Assembly: GCA_012845835.1 (NCBI GenBank)
Contig: JABAKD010000023.1
Span: forward strand, 18,772,691 to 18,836,690
Length of the DNA: 64,000 nucleotides
Source: Undaria pinnatifida
Lineage: Eukaryota > Sar > Phaeophyceae > Laminariales > Alariaceae
Direction of reading: 5' to 3'
The notes beneath the pieces were generated by a model. The model was given only the letters and a program-made list of their open reading frames with translations, made no database searches and had not been told where the DNA came from. Shown in pieces: positions 32,001-41,546 of the stretch. Positions within the stretch are counted from its first letter, which is position 1; each line of letters starts with the position of its first letter. The position numbers and the translations under genes were made by a program.

Positions 32001-32559
32001 TCTGAAAAAACTTTAGCATCGAGTGACTTGCTGAACGCCCCGACGCGTCTCTCCCGCCGCTCAAGCTGCCGAAGGTACCAGCTGCATCCCACGCCAACCC
32101 GTTCCCGGCGAGAGCGACAGCGACGTAGAAGTTGTGGACCGGAAGGGGCACGTGGACGCCAAAGGAGAAGTGGTCGAACTTTGAAATATCGGTAGTTGGG
32201 ATTGCCGGTAGATGTTTAATGTGGACCTGTTGGTAGCAACTTGGCGCTAGAACGCTGTGCAGCGGGTCTTGGCCGGTAGATAAGGAGGTCGTTGTTCGTG
32301 CCACGAAAGAAGAACGCCATGAGTTGCCCAAGGGGGTGTACCATCTTGCCTGCCGGTTTCCTTGGCCAGGGATAAGTATATATAGTTTTTTCCGATATCC
32401 TACCGGTACTTCGTAGTGGATTTGTTTTTGTCTCGTGTGGTTAGAACGCGTTCTTGGTTGAGTAAACCCAACCTTTTTTTTTAAGGACCTCACTTGCACA
32501 TGAGCACCGTCACGGTGCCAAAGCAGAGCTGTGGAACCCACGATAAAAGCTCCAGTCAT
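31939..32559 (-). CDS. 206-codon open frame with exon-like core
   Basis: The frame runs from a GTG at 32559 to a stop at 31939. Only the part at about 32245-32000 looks truly coding: third positions there are overwhelmingly G/C, and the peptide (HLPAIPTTDISKFDHFSFG, then VHVPLPVHNFYVAVALAGNG, then WDAAGTFGSLSGGRDASG) is compositionally normal with a hydrophobic strand pattern. A possible 3' splice site (TTCTAG, ending near 32251) precedes it. The exon candidate at 33809-33983 lies upstream on the same strand, and its donor phase would fit that site. I do not recognise the protein. Confidence 0.4.
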   Translation of the reverse strand: MTGAFIVGSTALLWHRDGAHVQVRSLKKKVGFTQPRTRSNHTRQKQIHYEVPVGYRKKLYILIPGQGNRQARWYTPLGNSWRSSFVARTTTSLSTGQDPLHSVLAPSCYQQVHIKHLPAIPTTDISKFDHFSFGVHVPLPVHNFYVAVALAGNGLAWDAAGTFGSLSGGRDASGRSASHSMLKFFQNHTDRGHRTEGGVLLKNHIT

Positions 32560-32639
32560 AAAGCATTTTCTGTCCTGCGCAAACTGCTGGATAACACCTG
32601 TGGTACCCTCTGTGGTTGGTTTGCTGTAGAGCCTTTCCT

Positions 32640-32735
32640 GCCCCCCCCCGCCACACCGGCGGTATGCGGCAGGTTCTAGAGCTCTTTCTCCCCTCCCCCC
32701 CCCCCCGCCACACCGGCGGTACGCGGCAGGTCTTT
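32640..32735. repeat. ~58-bp tandem duplication with C runs
   Basis: CCCCGCCACACCGGCGGTATGCGG-like sequence occurs twice (from about 32643 and 32701), each after a C run of 9-14 and each followed by CAGGT. The GCCGCCACACCGGCGG core is partly self-complementary. Confidence 0.85.
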
Positions 32736-32937
32736 GATGGGTGGCTTTTGCCTTGTTGTGGGGTCTGCGGTTCCTTCAACTGTTTTCTTCGCGTGTTCCT
32801 GGCTCCATAGCCAGACCGGTAGAGGTGTGGGAGTGGGTTTTCAGGAGCCGCATCTTGGACCATCGTCTAGTTCGTAGACCCAGCGTTTCCCCGAATCTCC
32901 AATATTTCTGCATATGCGGCTCATCTGGGTGGGCTAG

Positions 32938-33203
32938 TGTTAAGATACGGCCTCCAAAGGCCTGTAATTCCGTATTATGATCATTTGGATGGGTTTCGTA
33001 TGATAAGGTTGGCGTTTTATATTCGGAATAGCCAGGAAATAGATCGGAGGCACGTGCCTCCGATCTCAGAAGCCATCCTGGGCTCTGGTGGAATCGAATA
33101 AAGCTACGTCTCTACGAAGGCTACGAAAGTGAGTACTCTCCGAGGACCTGCTCAATTGGCAGACCTGCAGGTGACACGCTGTGTCCCCGCCCAATACCCT
33201 TAC
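32938..33203 (+). mobile_element. Solo LTR-like repeat, copy 1
   Basis: A 266-bp sequence beginning TGTTAAGATACGG and ending CTTACA, so TG...CA-bounded. In promoter position it has a TATA-like TTTATATTCGG box (about 33016). Next come a perfect 26-bp palindrome (33041-33066) and a GAATAAAG polyadenylation-type signal (about 33097). Related copies lie at 49270-49482 (opposite strand) and 56970-57238. No coding remains accompany it, so it is a solo LTR fossil of an unidentified LTR retroelement family. No clear target-site duplication is visible. Copies differ by roughly 15-20%, which suggests that it is not recent. Confidence 0.65.
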
Positions 33204-33229
33204 ATAAAGTCCTATCTCACCGAAGGGTC

Positions 33230-33355
33230 TTCGCACCCCAGTGCGGAGACGACGAGACCTGTGCGATAATCGAATTATATTGTTTGGCACCCGCTTTGAT
33301 CCAAGACCCCGATCCGTGCGGAGACGTCGATCCGTGCGAAGACCCCGATTTTTAC
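33230..33355. repeat. Second cluster of the ~18-bp GATCCGTGCG motif
   Basis: GACCCCGATCCGTGCGGA, GACGTCGATCCGTGCGAA and GACCCCGATTTTTACGG follow each other at about 18-bp spacing, with a degenerate unit further left. Being a multiple of three, it keeps a plus-strand frame open (33241-33666, arginine-rich), which I regard as a by-product of the repeat. Confidence 0.7.
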
Positions 33356-33808
33356 GGCACTTCGAAGTATCCTACCAAGCGCGCCTTCGAAAAACTCCTA
33401 TGATAGTCCCTAGACGTAGCTTTCGCTTTTGTTCAGTTCTTGTTCCCGGACGTCTTCTGCGAGCGACCACCTTCTTTCCGGGTTTCTTCCCCGGGGGGTG
33501 CACCCGCTTCGGCCTTGTCGCCCAGCTCCGCGGATCCACCGACGCCACGCCGCACGCGTTTGCACGAGGTTTTAGGGCTGGATTCTACAACGGGTTCTTA
33601 GCTATCTTCGTGGTCTTCCTTGCCATCCCACCGATTCGACGCAACGCCTCGGGACAAAAAATGTGATCATCGACGTTCTCTGGTGTTCATGCTCTCTAGC
33701 CTCTAGTTCGCCCGAAAGCGTCGGTCGCCCTGCCCGTGCCGCCGTCACGAGGGCCCGCGTGGGCGACCGTGTTTTTGTTTCGATATTCGAAACAAAATTC
33801 GCACTTAC

Positions 33809-33983
33809 CGCAAAAATTATGCAACCCAGGTTTCTTCTTGATTACGTATGATACCTGCAATCGTTGATGATTAGTTTCGGGGAGGAACAGAGCCTGCAGC
33901 CAAAGAGTGCGACGATGACGTACGCCCGAAGCCTGCGGAACACACACTCGAAACCCCAACACCAATGCAGCACTACCATGCAC
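33809..33983 (-). CDS. Candidate 5' exon, unknown protein
   Basis: Starts at ATG 33983 (codons for MHGSAALVLGFRVCVPQASG follow) and ends after 58 codons plus one base at a consensus 5' splice site, G|GTAAGTG. The frame would continue past it as FCFEY but then loses coding character. The hydrophobic start followed by basic residues could be a targeting sequence; this is only a suggestion. The next exon may be the coding core near 32.0-32.25 kb on the same strand, since a 3' site of matching phase exists there. Confidence 0.4.
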
Positions 33984-33989
33984 ACTACA

Positions 33990-35093
33990 GATGAACTAGA
34001 TGTTTTCTGATGAACCGTGCGGGCGCTCTTGCAAATATCGGCGCATTATTGGTTATATGTTCGGAGCACAACTTTTTCGCCTAAACCAGGGGATTCAGAG
34101 ATTGTACCGTTACTTGTACATGTATTGCTATGCTTCCTTAGGAGGCACGTCGTCGTGGGGGTCGCAAAGCATCCTCTATGCATCTTAGTCTTCGTGCCTC
34201 TTGTGCCTATTGGTTTCTCCTTTTGTTATCGATAAACATTAAGTTTCCATTATTTCTATGCGGTCATGTCTCTGTTATTGTCCCTTGCTATCCTATCCTT
34301 GTTTGCGATCCTTGACCCTTCTACCTCAGCCGGCTTTTGGGAGTTCAAAAGTACCCCATGCCTTTTCGTCTCTGTGTGTTTTTGGCCCTCATTTGGCTGG
34401 CTTTTGTCGTGATAACTATCAAATCCTCCTTTTACTTCTGCGTGGTGTGTCTCTATTTTTTTCCATGTGATCGTATGCTCCTTTCGCCGCCCGTGACGTG
34501 CAGTTTCACTTGTGCCGACGACACGATATTTGTTTGTAATGCAATGGCCAGATCACATTGAATGTGGACTCCAAATTACTCCGAAACTTCCAACACATCG
34601 TCGCCCTTTCTACCCCGTCATTTTCTCGCTTAGTGCCACCGCCGTTGTCCAATGATTCTACATTTACGAGTGAATCGAGTTTATATTTCCGACGGCGCGA
34701 ATAGAAAGGGGCTTTTTTCCTGCCCTCATTTCCACACCTAAATATCCCACACTACAACTGGGTATACCAAATATAAGATATTTATCGTTTTAGGATGCGC
34801 GCACACCAACGTCCAATGGCAGCAGCTCGTTTGTGTTGTGTTTCGCAGGGATTGGGTTGGGTGGGGTCGGTTGGGACTTTCCGCCTCCCCAGAAGTGCAC
34901 ACAGTTGACGAGAGGAGTTACAAATGTCTACCAGCGTGAGTTCCTCGCGAGAGCTACAGGGTGTACATTATTAATAGTATCCTCGTGTGTTTTGCTAACC
35001 TTCCTGGTATTATTAAACTGCTCCATGTTTCCTGCGTTATTTCGATCCGCTCTGCTTGATCTTTTGTTCTTCCCCTTTGTTTATTGCTGAAAG
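33990..35093. other. No exon confidently recognised
   Basis: Several plus-strand frames of 60-85 codons between 34000 and 34560 are hydrophobic and T-rich, typical of chance frames. A possible short exon after a TTTCGCAG (34853) is too uncertain to call. If the exon at 35094 has upstream partners they should lie here or further left. Confidence 0.35.
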
Positions 35094-35386
35094 CATGAAG
35101 ACGAAGCCCCCCCTCTCGCCTGCCAGTTCAACTACCGGGGCACATACTTCATGGTTGGAGACGAAGGGGGGCGTATCGACCTCTGGAGCTTGGTGCCCCT
35201 CCGACTTTATGTCAAGTCGCTTGATGTCACGCACGACCTCTTAGACACACTAACCCCTCCGGCCCCGTTCACCGAAAGCGCGAACGGGAACTCGTCGGGT
35301 GGTGTTAACGGCACGGGAAAGGGGAAGGAGAAAGAGAGAAACGGCCAGGAGCACGGATGGTCTACCGCTAGCGCCCATTGGTCCAG
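35094..35386 (+). CDS. Internal exon of a WD40-repeat protein (RBBP5/Swd1-like?)
   Basis: A pyrimidine-rich tract and GCTGAAAG at 35086-35093 form a plausible 3' splice site, and CAG|GTGAGAG at 35386/35387 a strong 5' splice site. In frame the exon reads DEAPPLACQFNYRGTYFMVG, then DEGGRIDLWSLVPLRLY. This is the pattern of a WD40 blade: small residue, cysteine/phenylalanine strand, GTYFMVGDEGGRI turn, LW at the strand end. A hydrophilic insert (TESANGNSSGGVNGTGKGKE) follows, then SAHWS just before the donor, where a next blade would continue as WSxDG. The start of RBBP5/Swd1, a WD40 subunit of the histone H3K4 methyltransferase (COMPASS) complex, has the same layout, so it is my best guess. 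Another WD40 protein is equally possible. Upstream and downstream exons are not found. Confidence 0.55.
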
Positions 35387-36014
35387 GTGAGAGTCCGGTT
35401 GGGCACGAAGGTGAGCTACGATTGGTTGACGCTCGCCCGTTTTTGTCAACACTGTTGCAGCGGGCCACAGCAATCCGAGCAATTGGGCGGGTGAAATAAT
35501 TTAATATGGGGGTAGTGGGGGAGAAGCCTCCAACTGCCTGTCGTTGGAAGCTTTACAATGTATGGGTGTTTGTGCTTGTTGCTGGCAGGGCAACCGATTG
35601 GAACACGTGTGATTTGCTCAGACGTCGTTGAAGTCCTGATTTGGGCCCCGATTACAACATCAGCTATATTGTTGCGTGTTGTGGGGAGAAAATGGAGTGC
35701 GTAGGCGGTGAAGGAGTGCGAAGCTATGTTGGTTGTCGTGGGGGCGTGCGACGCGTTGACAGCCCGACCTTTCTCGTGGCGACCAAACACTTGTGAGCCT
35801 ATCCAACGACAACACTTATCTATGAGTTTGTATTTCTTGTTTGCGGAGTGTATGGGAATGTTCCATCAGTAGCTGTCCATTCTACTGAAGTGATACGCTT
35901 ATATGGCGGAACTACAGGTACTGCAGTAGGATCACACACCTGTAGAAGCCCTTAACCCTGTTATCTTTTGCGGGTTGCCATGCGTCCGTATTCGCTATCT
36001 TTTTAAATCATCAG
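35387..36014. other. Probable intron/intergenic; no exon recognised
   Basis: A 3' splice-site-like TGTTGCAG ends at 35460 and could join the WD40 exon to a short end reading SGPQQSEQLGG and a stop at 35492, but the WD40 pattern would be broken off, so I do not favour it. The rest has only minus-strand frames without motif. Confidence 0.35.
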
Positions 36015-36126
36015 GTGTTCCAGATTCATCGTGGCAGCATACATTCAGAAACGGAAGACCTGGCCTAGTGGAGAGGAAGTGCGTCTACCCGGTTTGGTGC
36101 TGTTGTGGAACATTGTGGAAGCTCAG
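36015..36126 (+). CDS. Candidate internal exon, unknown protein
   Basis: Bounded by CATCAG at 36009-36014 and GCTCAG|GTGGGA at 36126/36127. In frame it reads CSRFIVAAYIQKRKTWPSGE and then EVRLPGLVLLWNIVEAQ, with normal composition and fairly high third-position GC. The open frame continues past the donor to a stop at 36243 (VGNRYYTALITLGGG), so the exon could be longer. Same strand as the WD40 exon 600 bp upstream, but phase and content do not tie them together. Family unknown. Confidence 0.35.
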
Positions 36127-36380
36127 GTGGGAAACCGCTATTACACCGCGTTAATTACCCTTGGTGGTGGCTGGGTTTGGGTTTCACAGTGTTTCATGTT
36201 TAGTTTCGGACTCGGCGGCCGCTACTATTGTCACCGGAAATAAGACTAGGAGAGTACATATTTTTACTTAACACCCTGAGGACTTTTCACGCTTACTTTT
36301 ACAGGCGTTCCGTTCGCCATTATTTTTTGCGTCCGTTTCGGTTATTCGTTTTTTCATCATTCACTTAGAACATCTTACAG

Positions 36381-36760
36381 CAACGCAGTCTCTGTCGCAG
36401 CCGTAAACGGATCAACAACCGCAACTACCAAATATACAGTCATTGGTAGGATTTATTTCGAGCTTTTTATTCAGCATATGAAAGGGTTTTGCTCGAGAAG
36501 GGCGAAGTGTTTCGTTTCGACGAGAATGCAATTTTTAAGAGTGGCGTGTTGGCGGAAGCTTGGTGGGCAAGAAGACAGGGAAGAAACGACGAGAGCAGGA
36601 CCGTTCCCCGTTCCCCATGTTTTTTGTTTTTCGCGATGTTGTCTGGCGTTGTTCGAAGGTCAAGGTTTGCCTCTCGGTATGTATCTGCCTAGTACAGGTA
36701 TCTCAATAAACATGGAACACAAAGTAAAAACACCCGCACACCGCGCACCACAGCCAAGCA
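36381..36760 (+). CDS. Exon-like region, reading frame unresolved
   Basis: After a 3'-site-like TCTTACAG (36380) two plus-strand frames stay open. One reads NAVSVAAVNGSTTATTKYTV and runs on to a stop near 36767. The other, from about 36475, has the more protein-like wording YERVLLEKGEVFRFDENAIF then KSGVLAEAWWARRQGR with high third-position GC. An intron joining the two would be only 29 bp, which is implausibly short, so I leave the structure open. No family recognised. Confidence 0.3.
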
Positions 36761-37870
36761 GTGGTTAGCTACAGCCAAGCAGCGGTCGGAAACAGAGAGT
36801 ATTGTAGCAGCAGGGCAGCAGTGATAGCAACAACACCGGCAGCAGGCAAGCAAGAAGCTAGTCGGGCCGAAATAGTGGGGCCAAGATGGCTGTCATGCAA
36901 GAAATGCATCCTTCGGATAGGATTACACAAGAAGCAGTCAACAAAACGACTAAGAGGTAAAAAATAAATTTGAAGCTGCTCGGCTTAGTCAGGCCAAGAA
37001 GTCTGTCACGGAAGCTTATACAGCAGCAAAAATGAAAAAAATGCATTTTTCGGATAGGATAGCACAAGAAGCAGTCAACACAACGACCAAGAGGCAAAAA
37101 CAAAAAACGAAGCTGCTCGGCTTAGTCAGGCCAAGAAGTCTGTCATGGAAGAAGCTTTTACAGCAGCAAAATTTCTTCGGATAGGATAGCACAAGAAGCA
37201 GTCAACAAAACGACCAAGAGGTGAAAAAAAAAAATGAAGCTGCTCGGCTTAGTCAGGCCAAGAAGTCTGTCACGGAAGAAGCTTATACGGCAGCAAAAAT
37301 GAAAAAATGCATCCTTCGGATAGGATAGCACAAGAAGCAGTCAACAAAAAGACAAAGAGGCAAAAAATAACATCGAAGATGGCGGCTCTTCAAGGTGAAA
37401 GACTGGTAAATAATATCGTACGTACATTCATACGACAATACGTTGAGCACGAGTGTACAGCGCTTGTTGAGCCACTGCTTTTTCTCATGCCGGTAAAATC
37501 GTGAGGCACGACTGATGCCTCAACGATAGTAACTATGGAACCCCTTTTCCACTTGTAGTGCCGGTCATTGGTCAGCTATAGCCAAGCAGCTGTCAGCTAC
37601 AGAGAGTCGTGTAGCAGCATGGCAGCAGGAGTAGCAACAACAGCGGCAGCAGGCAAGCAAGAAGCTAGTCAACCAGACGACAAAGAGGTAAACCATGCTT
37701 TTGAAGCTGCTCGGCTTAGTCGGGCCGAAAGGCCGTCATGCAAGAAGCTTGTGCAGCAGCAGAAAATGAAACAAGCCATTCGGGCCAAAAAGTTGAAAGC
37801 ACGAAGCTACAGGTTGGTTCAAGAAAAAAAAAATCATCTACCCCATGAATGCCGCTGGCAACGTCTAGTC
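36752..37870 (+). repeat. Nested tandem repeats with lysine/alanine-rich frame
   Basis: Four units of 127-139 bp, marked by TTCGGATAGGAT at about 36912, 37049, 37176 and 37315, each read GCAGTCAACA, CGAC-AAGAGG, GAAGCTGCTCGGCTTAGTC and GAAGCTTATACAGCAGCAAA. They are bracketed by two copies of a longer segment (36752-36900 and 37560-37750) with AGCCAAGCAGC, GTAGCAGCA-GGCAGCAG and GCAGGCAAGCAAGAAGCTAG. In one frame the unit reads EAARLSQAKKSVTEAYTAAK, a K/A-rich helical phrase, but unit lengths are not all multiples of three, so no long frame survives. This may be a former coding repeat. Confidence 0.75.
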
Positions 37871-37889
37871 AAAGAGTAAAAAATAATAT

Positions 37890-38505
37890 TTTCTATTACA
37901 CTGGCCCCCATTACCACTGAAAGAGGGTGACATGGCCATTTTTTTTTTCAATTGTTGTCTCGGGCTGTTTCTAAAAGCAAAGCTCGTGTCGACCAATGAC
38001 ACGCCTTTTTTTTCAGTAATATTCAGGTTTTTTCCAAGCGGAGGCGAAAAAACAATTGCGCCGCATTTCTGTAGAATTTTTGCGCACAAAATCGAAGATC
38101 TGACCGGCCTGTGTTAACATTTAGCAAAATCTAGCGAAAAATATTGATCTTACACTGAAACCAAGTCATTTAAAGGAACTAAGGTATCTTACCCATTTTT
38201 CGGCTCAAAAGTACAAATGTCAGAACGTTTTGCACACATGTTCTACATGCCCATCCCGAGGTCTGGCGTCCGGGTGTTCTTTCTTTTCTTTTTTGGTCGC
38301 CAAAAATATTTGGGCTAAGGTGGTCCACTTTTCCAAAAATCTTAACTGGCGGAAAATAGGGCTAAAAAAGGAAAAAAAGAAGCAATTTTGTGAGGTCTTC
38401 GCAAGGGCGCACAGATGACGTGTGCAAAACGTCACGGCCTGAATCGACCAAACGGCGAGGACATTCGCCGGGGAATAAATTTGGGTTTTTTAACGTGAAC
38501 CAGCC
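37890..38505 (+). repeat. Large dispersed repeat, copy A, left block
   Basis: Matches 62083-62745 in the same orientation at roughly 75%. Anchors are CTGGCCCCCATTACCACTGAAAG-like (here near 37901), AAAGCAAAGCTCGTGT, ATTGCGCCGCATTT, TTAGCAAAATCTAGCGA, ACATGCCCATCCCGAGG and GACGTGTGCA-AA. No frame is conserved. It ends where the interiors of the two copies diverge. Confidence 0.85.
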
Positions 38506-38569
38506 TGTAGTCGGACCAAGAAGTCTATGAAAGCGAGAGCCCGTTTGGGCTGGTCGTATCGGCCACCCT

Positions 38570-38925
38570 ACAGCAGTAGCGGTAGAAGCAGCAGCAGGAG
38601 CAGGAGCAGGAGTAGTAGTAGTAGTAGCAGTAGCAGTAGCAGTAGCAGTAGCAGTAGCAGTAGCAGTAGCAGTAGCAGTAGCAGTAGCAGTAGCAGTAGC
38701 AGTAGCAGTAGCAGTAGCAGTAGCAGTAGCAGTCGTAGCGGTAGCAGTAGCAGTAGCAGCAACGATCGCAGCGGTAGCAGCGGTAGCAGCGGTAGCGGTA
38801 GTAGCGGGAGTGGCGGTAGCGGCAGCGGTAGCAGTAACAGCAGCAGCAGTAGCGGTAGCAGTAGCAGTAGTAGCAGTAGCAGTAGTAGCAGTAGCAGTAA
38901 CAGTAGTGGCACAGTACTAGAGGTG
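38570..38925 (+). repeat. AGCAGT hexanucleotide microsatellite, ~350 bp
   Basis: A nearly pure (AGCAGT)n core at about 38615-38730 is flanked by variants (AGCGGT, AGTAGT, AGCAGC). All six frames stay open through it: poly-serine on the plus strand (38527-38940) and poly-leucine or CYCY on the minus. None is a real gene. It lies exactly where copy B of the large repeat carries satellite array 2. Confidence 0.97.
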
Positions 38926-38964
38926 TCGTGGATATCATAGTTTGATTCCCGGGTAAGGTGATGG

Positions 38965-39095
38965 ATATCAAGACACGGGCAACAAATTATCAACCAAGAG
39001 GCCAAAACTCGAGAAAGAGGACCGATCATTCGTTCATAATTAAAACAACTTTAATTAAGTGTACACTAGAATACGTCACGAGATCGGAAAATGCG
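38965..39095 (+). repeat. Large dispersed repeat, copy A, right block
   Basis: CAACCAAGAGGCCAAAACTC, GAGAAAGAGGACCGATCATT and GTGTACACTAGAATACGTCA match 63908-63990 (CAACCAAGAGACCAAAACTC and so on) in order. Because the window ends at 64000 the true right limit of the family cannot be seen in copy B. Confidence 0.8.
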
Positions 39096-40000
39096 CGTGA
39101 TACCGTACGAATCAAGTGTCCAACTTCGGGGAACGAGATAAGTCGTATTTTCTATTCTGAAACTTGTTGTCGCGACCTCGGTCGACCACTTCGTATTTAA
39201 ACCGGAAAAGAGACTTTCGATTGTTTTCTGGCAAATTGCAGGGAAGGTGTATGGTTAGCGATGTCAATAGAAAAAGTCAACGCTACACGCACCACAGTAG
39301 CTGTGTTGTTTAGCCACTTCATGAGACAAACAGCACCCTAACACGACCGCTACAGCACGAGAACGGAAGGACCCAGTATTGTATAATAAGTGAATATTGG
39401 CAATAACCGAGGAAACCAAAATCGTCAAGAAAAATAGGCGAGCGGCCCTAAAAAAACACTGTTTTGTCCCACCGGCTAGCAAATTATCCACCGCCTGATG
39501 ACAATGTTGCGGTGACCATCTGTTTTTGCGACTGAAATTATGGTTTTCGGTGACATGTACTGTCTTTCCATTTGGCTGCGATTGGTTCAAGTTTTTTATT
39601 TTATTTACTCATAACGACCTAGAGACACTTTTATTGCTGGTACCGGCTATAAAACGCACCTTGCGCGCTTATCCAACTGTAGTAACCCAACGGTATTAAT
39701 TACCTGTCACCAAGTACCACACCATAAACACAGCTGTAGCAAATACATTTAGCTTTTACACTTTGCTATATACGGCTAGGCATTAGCTACAGTAGTTCGT
39801 TCGTTCGTTTCGCACTATTTATAGCAGAGAATCTGTGTTGCAAATGCGCCACCCCTGGTATCAGGTACCAGGTCTCACGGTCTAGTACCGGAAAAAAATA
39901 CGAAGTAATGTACTACTAACTGTGCCCGGTACTTTTGCTGTTTTTGAGCTATTATTACGCTTGACACATTGACTTGAGGCAGTGGTAGTATTGAAGCAAT
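39096..40000. other. No gene recognised
   Basis: Short frames only. TTCGTTCGTTCG occurs near 39800. At 39630-39655 ATTGCTGGTACCGGCTAT resembles the approach to the right end of the TIR elements, without the terminal GACCTCGTTCC. Confidence 0.4.
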
Positions 40001-40004
40001 GGTC

Positions 40005-40405
40005 TAACACGCCCAGCAGGCAATTGGGGGTGGCCGTGGCTATTGGTGGACACAAATCAATACCAGGTATCTATTGGCGGCAATATCAATCGATGGACAA
40101 ACTATTTTGGTCTATTGTTCAAACAATGTCTATCGTGGTTGCTTGGCGGACATATTTTGTTCAGGAGGATAAGCTATTGATAGGCAAATTTATTGGTCCA
40201 TTGTTCGAACCATGTTTGGTGCGGTTGTTTCCTCTAAATATACTGCTGTTGCAAGACAATGGCCATCGATGGACACCTATTATTGGTATATTGTTCAAGC
40301 AATGTATATAGTGGTTTTTCCCCCGACATACATAGGTCAGGACATTAGCTATCTATGAACAAGCTGTGTTGGTCTATTGTTTTAACATGATTACTGCTGT
40401 TAGGC
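40005..40405. repeat. ~88-bp degenerate tandem repeat, about 4.5 units
   Basis: GGACAAACTATTTTGGTCTA (40093), GGCAAATTTATTGGTCCATT (40182), GGACACCTATTATTGGTATA (40272) and GAACAAGCTGTGTTGGTCTA (40358) start units 86-90 bp apart, each followed by TTGTTCAA-CAATG and GTGGTT. The plus-strand frame 39982-40311 is a product of the repeat. Confidence 0.8.
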
Positions 40406-40841
40406 CTGGCGATGAACGCCGAAATGTCTTAACATAATAGCAGATCTACTCTATGAAAACCGCCTAGAAGTCCTTTGAAAATTAAACGATATAAAGTCCG
40501 CAGCATGTCGACGATTACTCGACGTGGAGACGAGTTGGACACAGACACATGTAGTCAGAGTGTACAGACGGCAAGGCTGGCCATTTATATTTTTTCGATG
40601 GATTCTTCCGTCTAATCAGCTGAAATGTGCTGGAATATTAGTGGTTTCGGCCTAAATTCAGCCTCTTGCTCAGTAGATAAGAAGTACTGCGATTCATAAT
40701 GGAAAAACTTGAGCCTTCCGCTTTCATGGGGCTTGAAGTAGACAGCAGAACAATCCGCGCTTGAATCCAGTACATAGCCGGCGAGAATTGTTGATCAAAG
40801 TTGGCCCTCTTGCTACCTCTTGAGTAAAATTTCCACGGTAA
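40406..40841. other. No gene recognised
   Basis: No frame of note and no repeat partner found. Confidence 0.4.
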
Positions 40842-41168
40842 TCAGCTGAGAAGCATAGGATAGCCAGAAATTAAAAACTCCGATAGAAAAAATAAAATTT
40901 TAAGTAAACACCAATGCGTGTCTTCGTCTTGTAGGGCAGACGGCGCCAGACACGAGCACTCGTAGCGGTATGATGAGCGACTACCATCACGCCAGGAGCC
41001 GTCGAGGGGAGGGAGGGAATCTGTTATCGGGCCTTGATGCAGCAGAAAACAAGCTGCGCCGAGATCCCAGATGCGGTTGCATCCCTTCCCAAACCTTCGA
41101 GTAAAAAAATCCACCAATTTCTCCGAAATGTGAGGAATGTTGGTATATTTTGCAAGTCTAACGACCAA
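40842..41168 (-). CDS. Exon-like open frame, unknown protein
   Basis: A minus-strand frame of 108 codons. Its middle (about 41110-40915) has high third-position GC and ordinary protein wording (RRFGKGCNRIWDLGAACFLL, HQGPITDSLPPLDGSW, SYRYECSCLAPSALQDED). The two ends are AT-rich and hydrophobic, as if exon borders lie inside the frame. The opposite strand is interrupted by stops. Three cysteines plus tyrosines might indicate a small extracellular or metal-binding module, but no signature is complete. Confidence 0.35.
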   Translation of the reverse strand: MVVRLAKYTNIPHISEKLVDFFTRRFGKGCNRIWDLGAACFLLHQGPITDSLPPLDGSWRDGSRSSYRYECSCLAPSALQDEDTHWCLLKILFFLSEFLISGYPMLLS

Positions 41169-41546
41169 ACGACAAGTCTCTTCTAACGACCAAACAAAAA
41201 ATCCGAAACCTTGCTTGTTTGGCTAGACACAAACGGCGACAGTTTATAAAACGGCGCAAAACCTTCTATCGCGAAACACTGCATATTTTACAAGTTTTTG
41301 GACATATTTGCCAAGTTTTCTTATCATTACGCCCTCAGATTTTATTCAAACCCCTCACGGCAGCAACAGCAGTAGGGTTGCGCCGCGTCTGTCTTAGTAC
41401 CTAGACCCCGGCACCTTTTCCCGGTACCGCTCAGTACCGGGACGAATCTGGTACCGACCCAAATTTCCGCGGGATTTTGAGGGCCGGGTTCCCGGGAACC
41501 CAATCGAAACGCGACGCCCCCATAGCCGCTGAATATATGCACCACG

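Noticed and set aside
36381-36600. Splicing across a 29-bp intron to join two coding-like frames
   Set aside because: The intron would be too short for a normal spliceosomal intron, and a continuous alternative frame exists.
38527-38940. 137-codon poly-serine frame, with poly-leucine and CYCY frames opposite
   Set aside because: All six frames are open because the tract is an AGCAGT hexanucleotide repeat.
39630-39655. Third right-module fragment of the TIR family
   Set aside because: Only about 18 bases match and the terminal sequence is absent.
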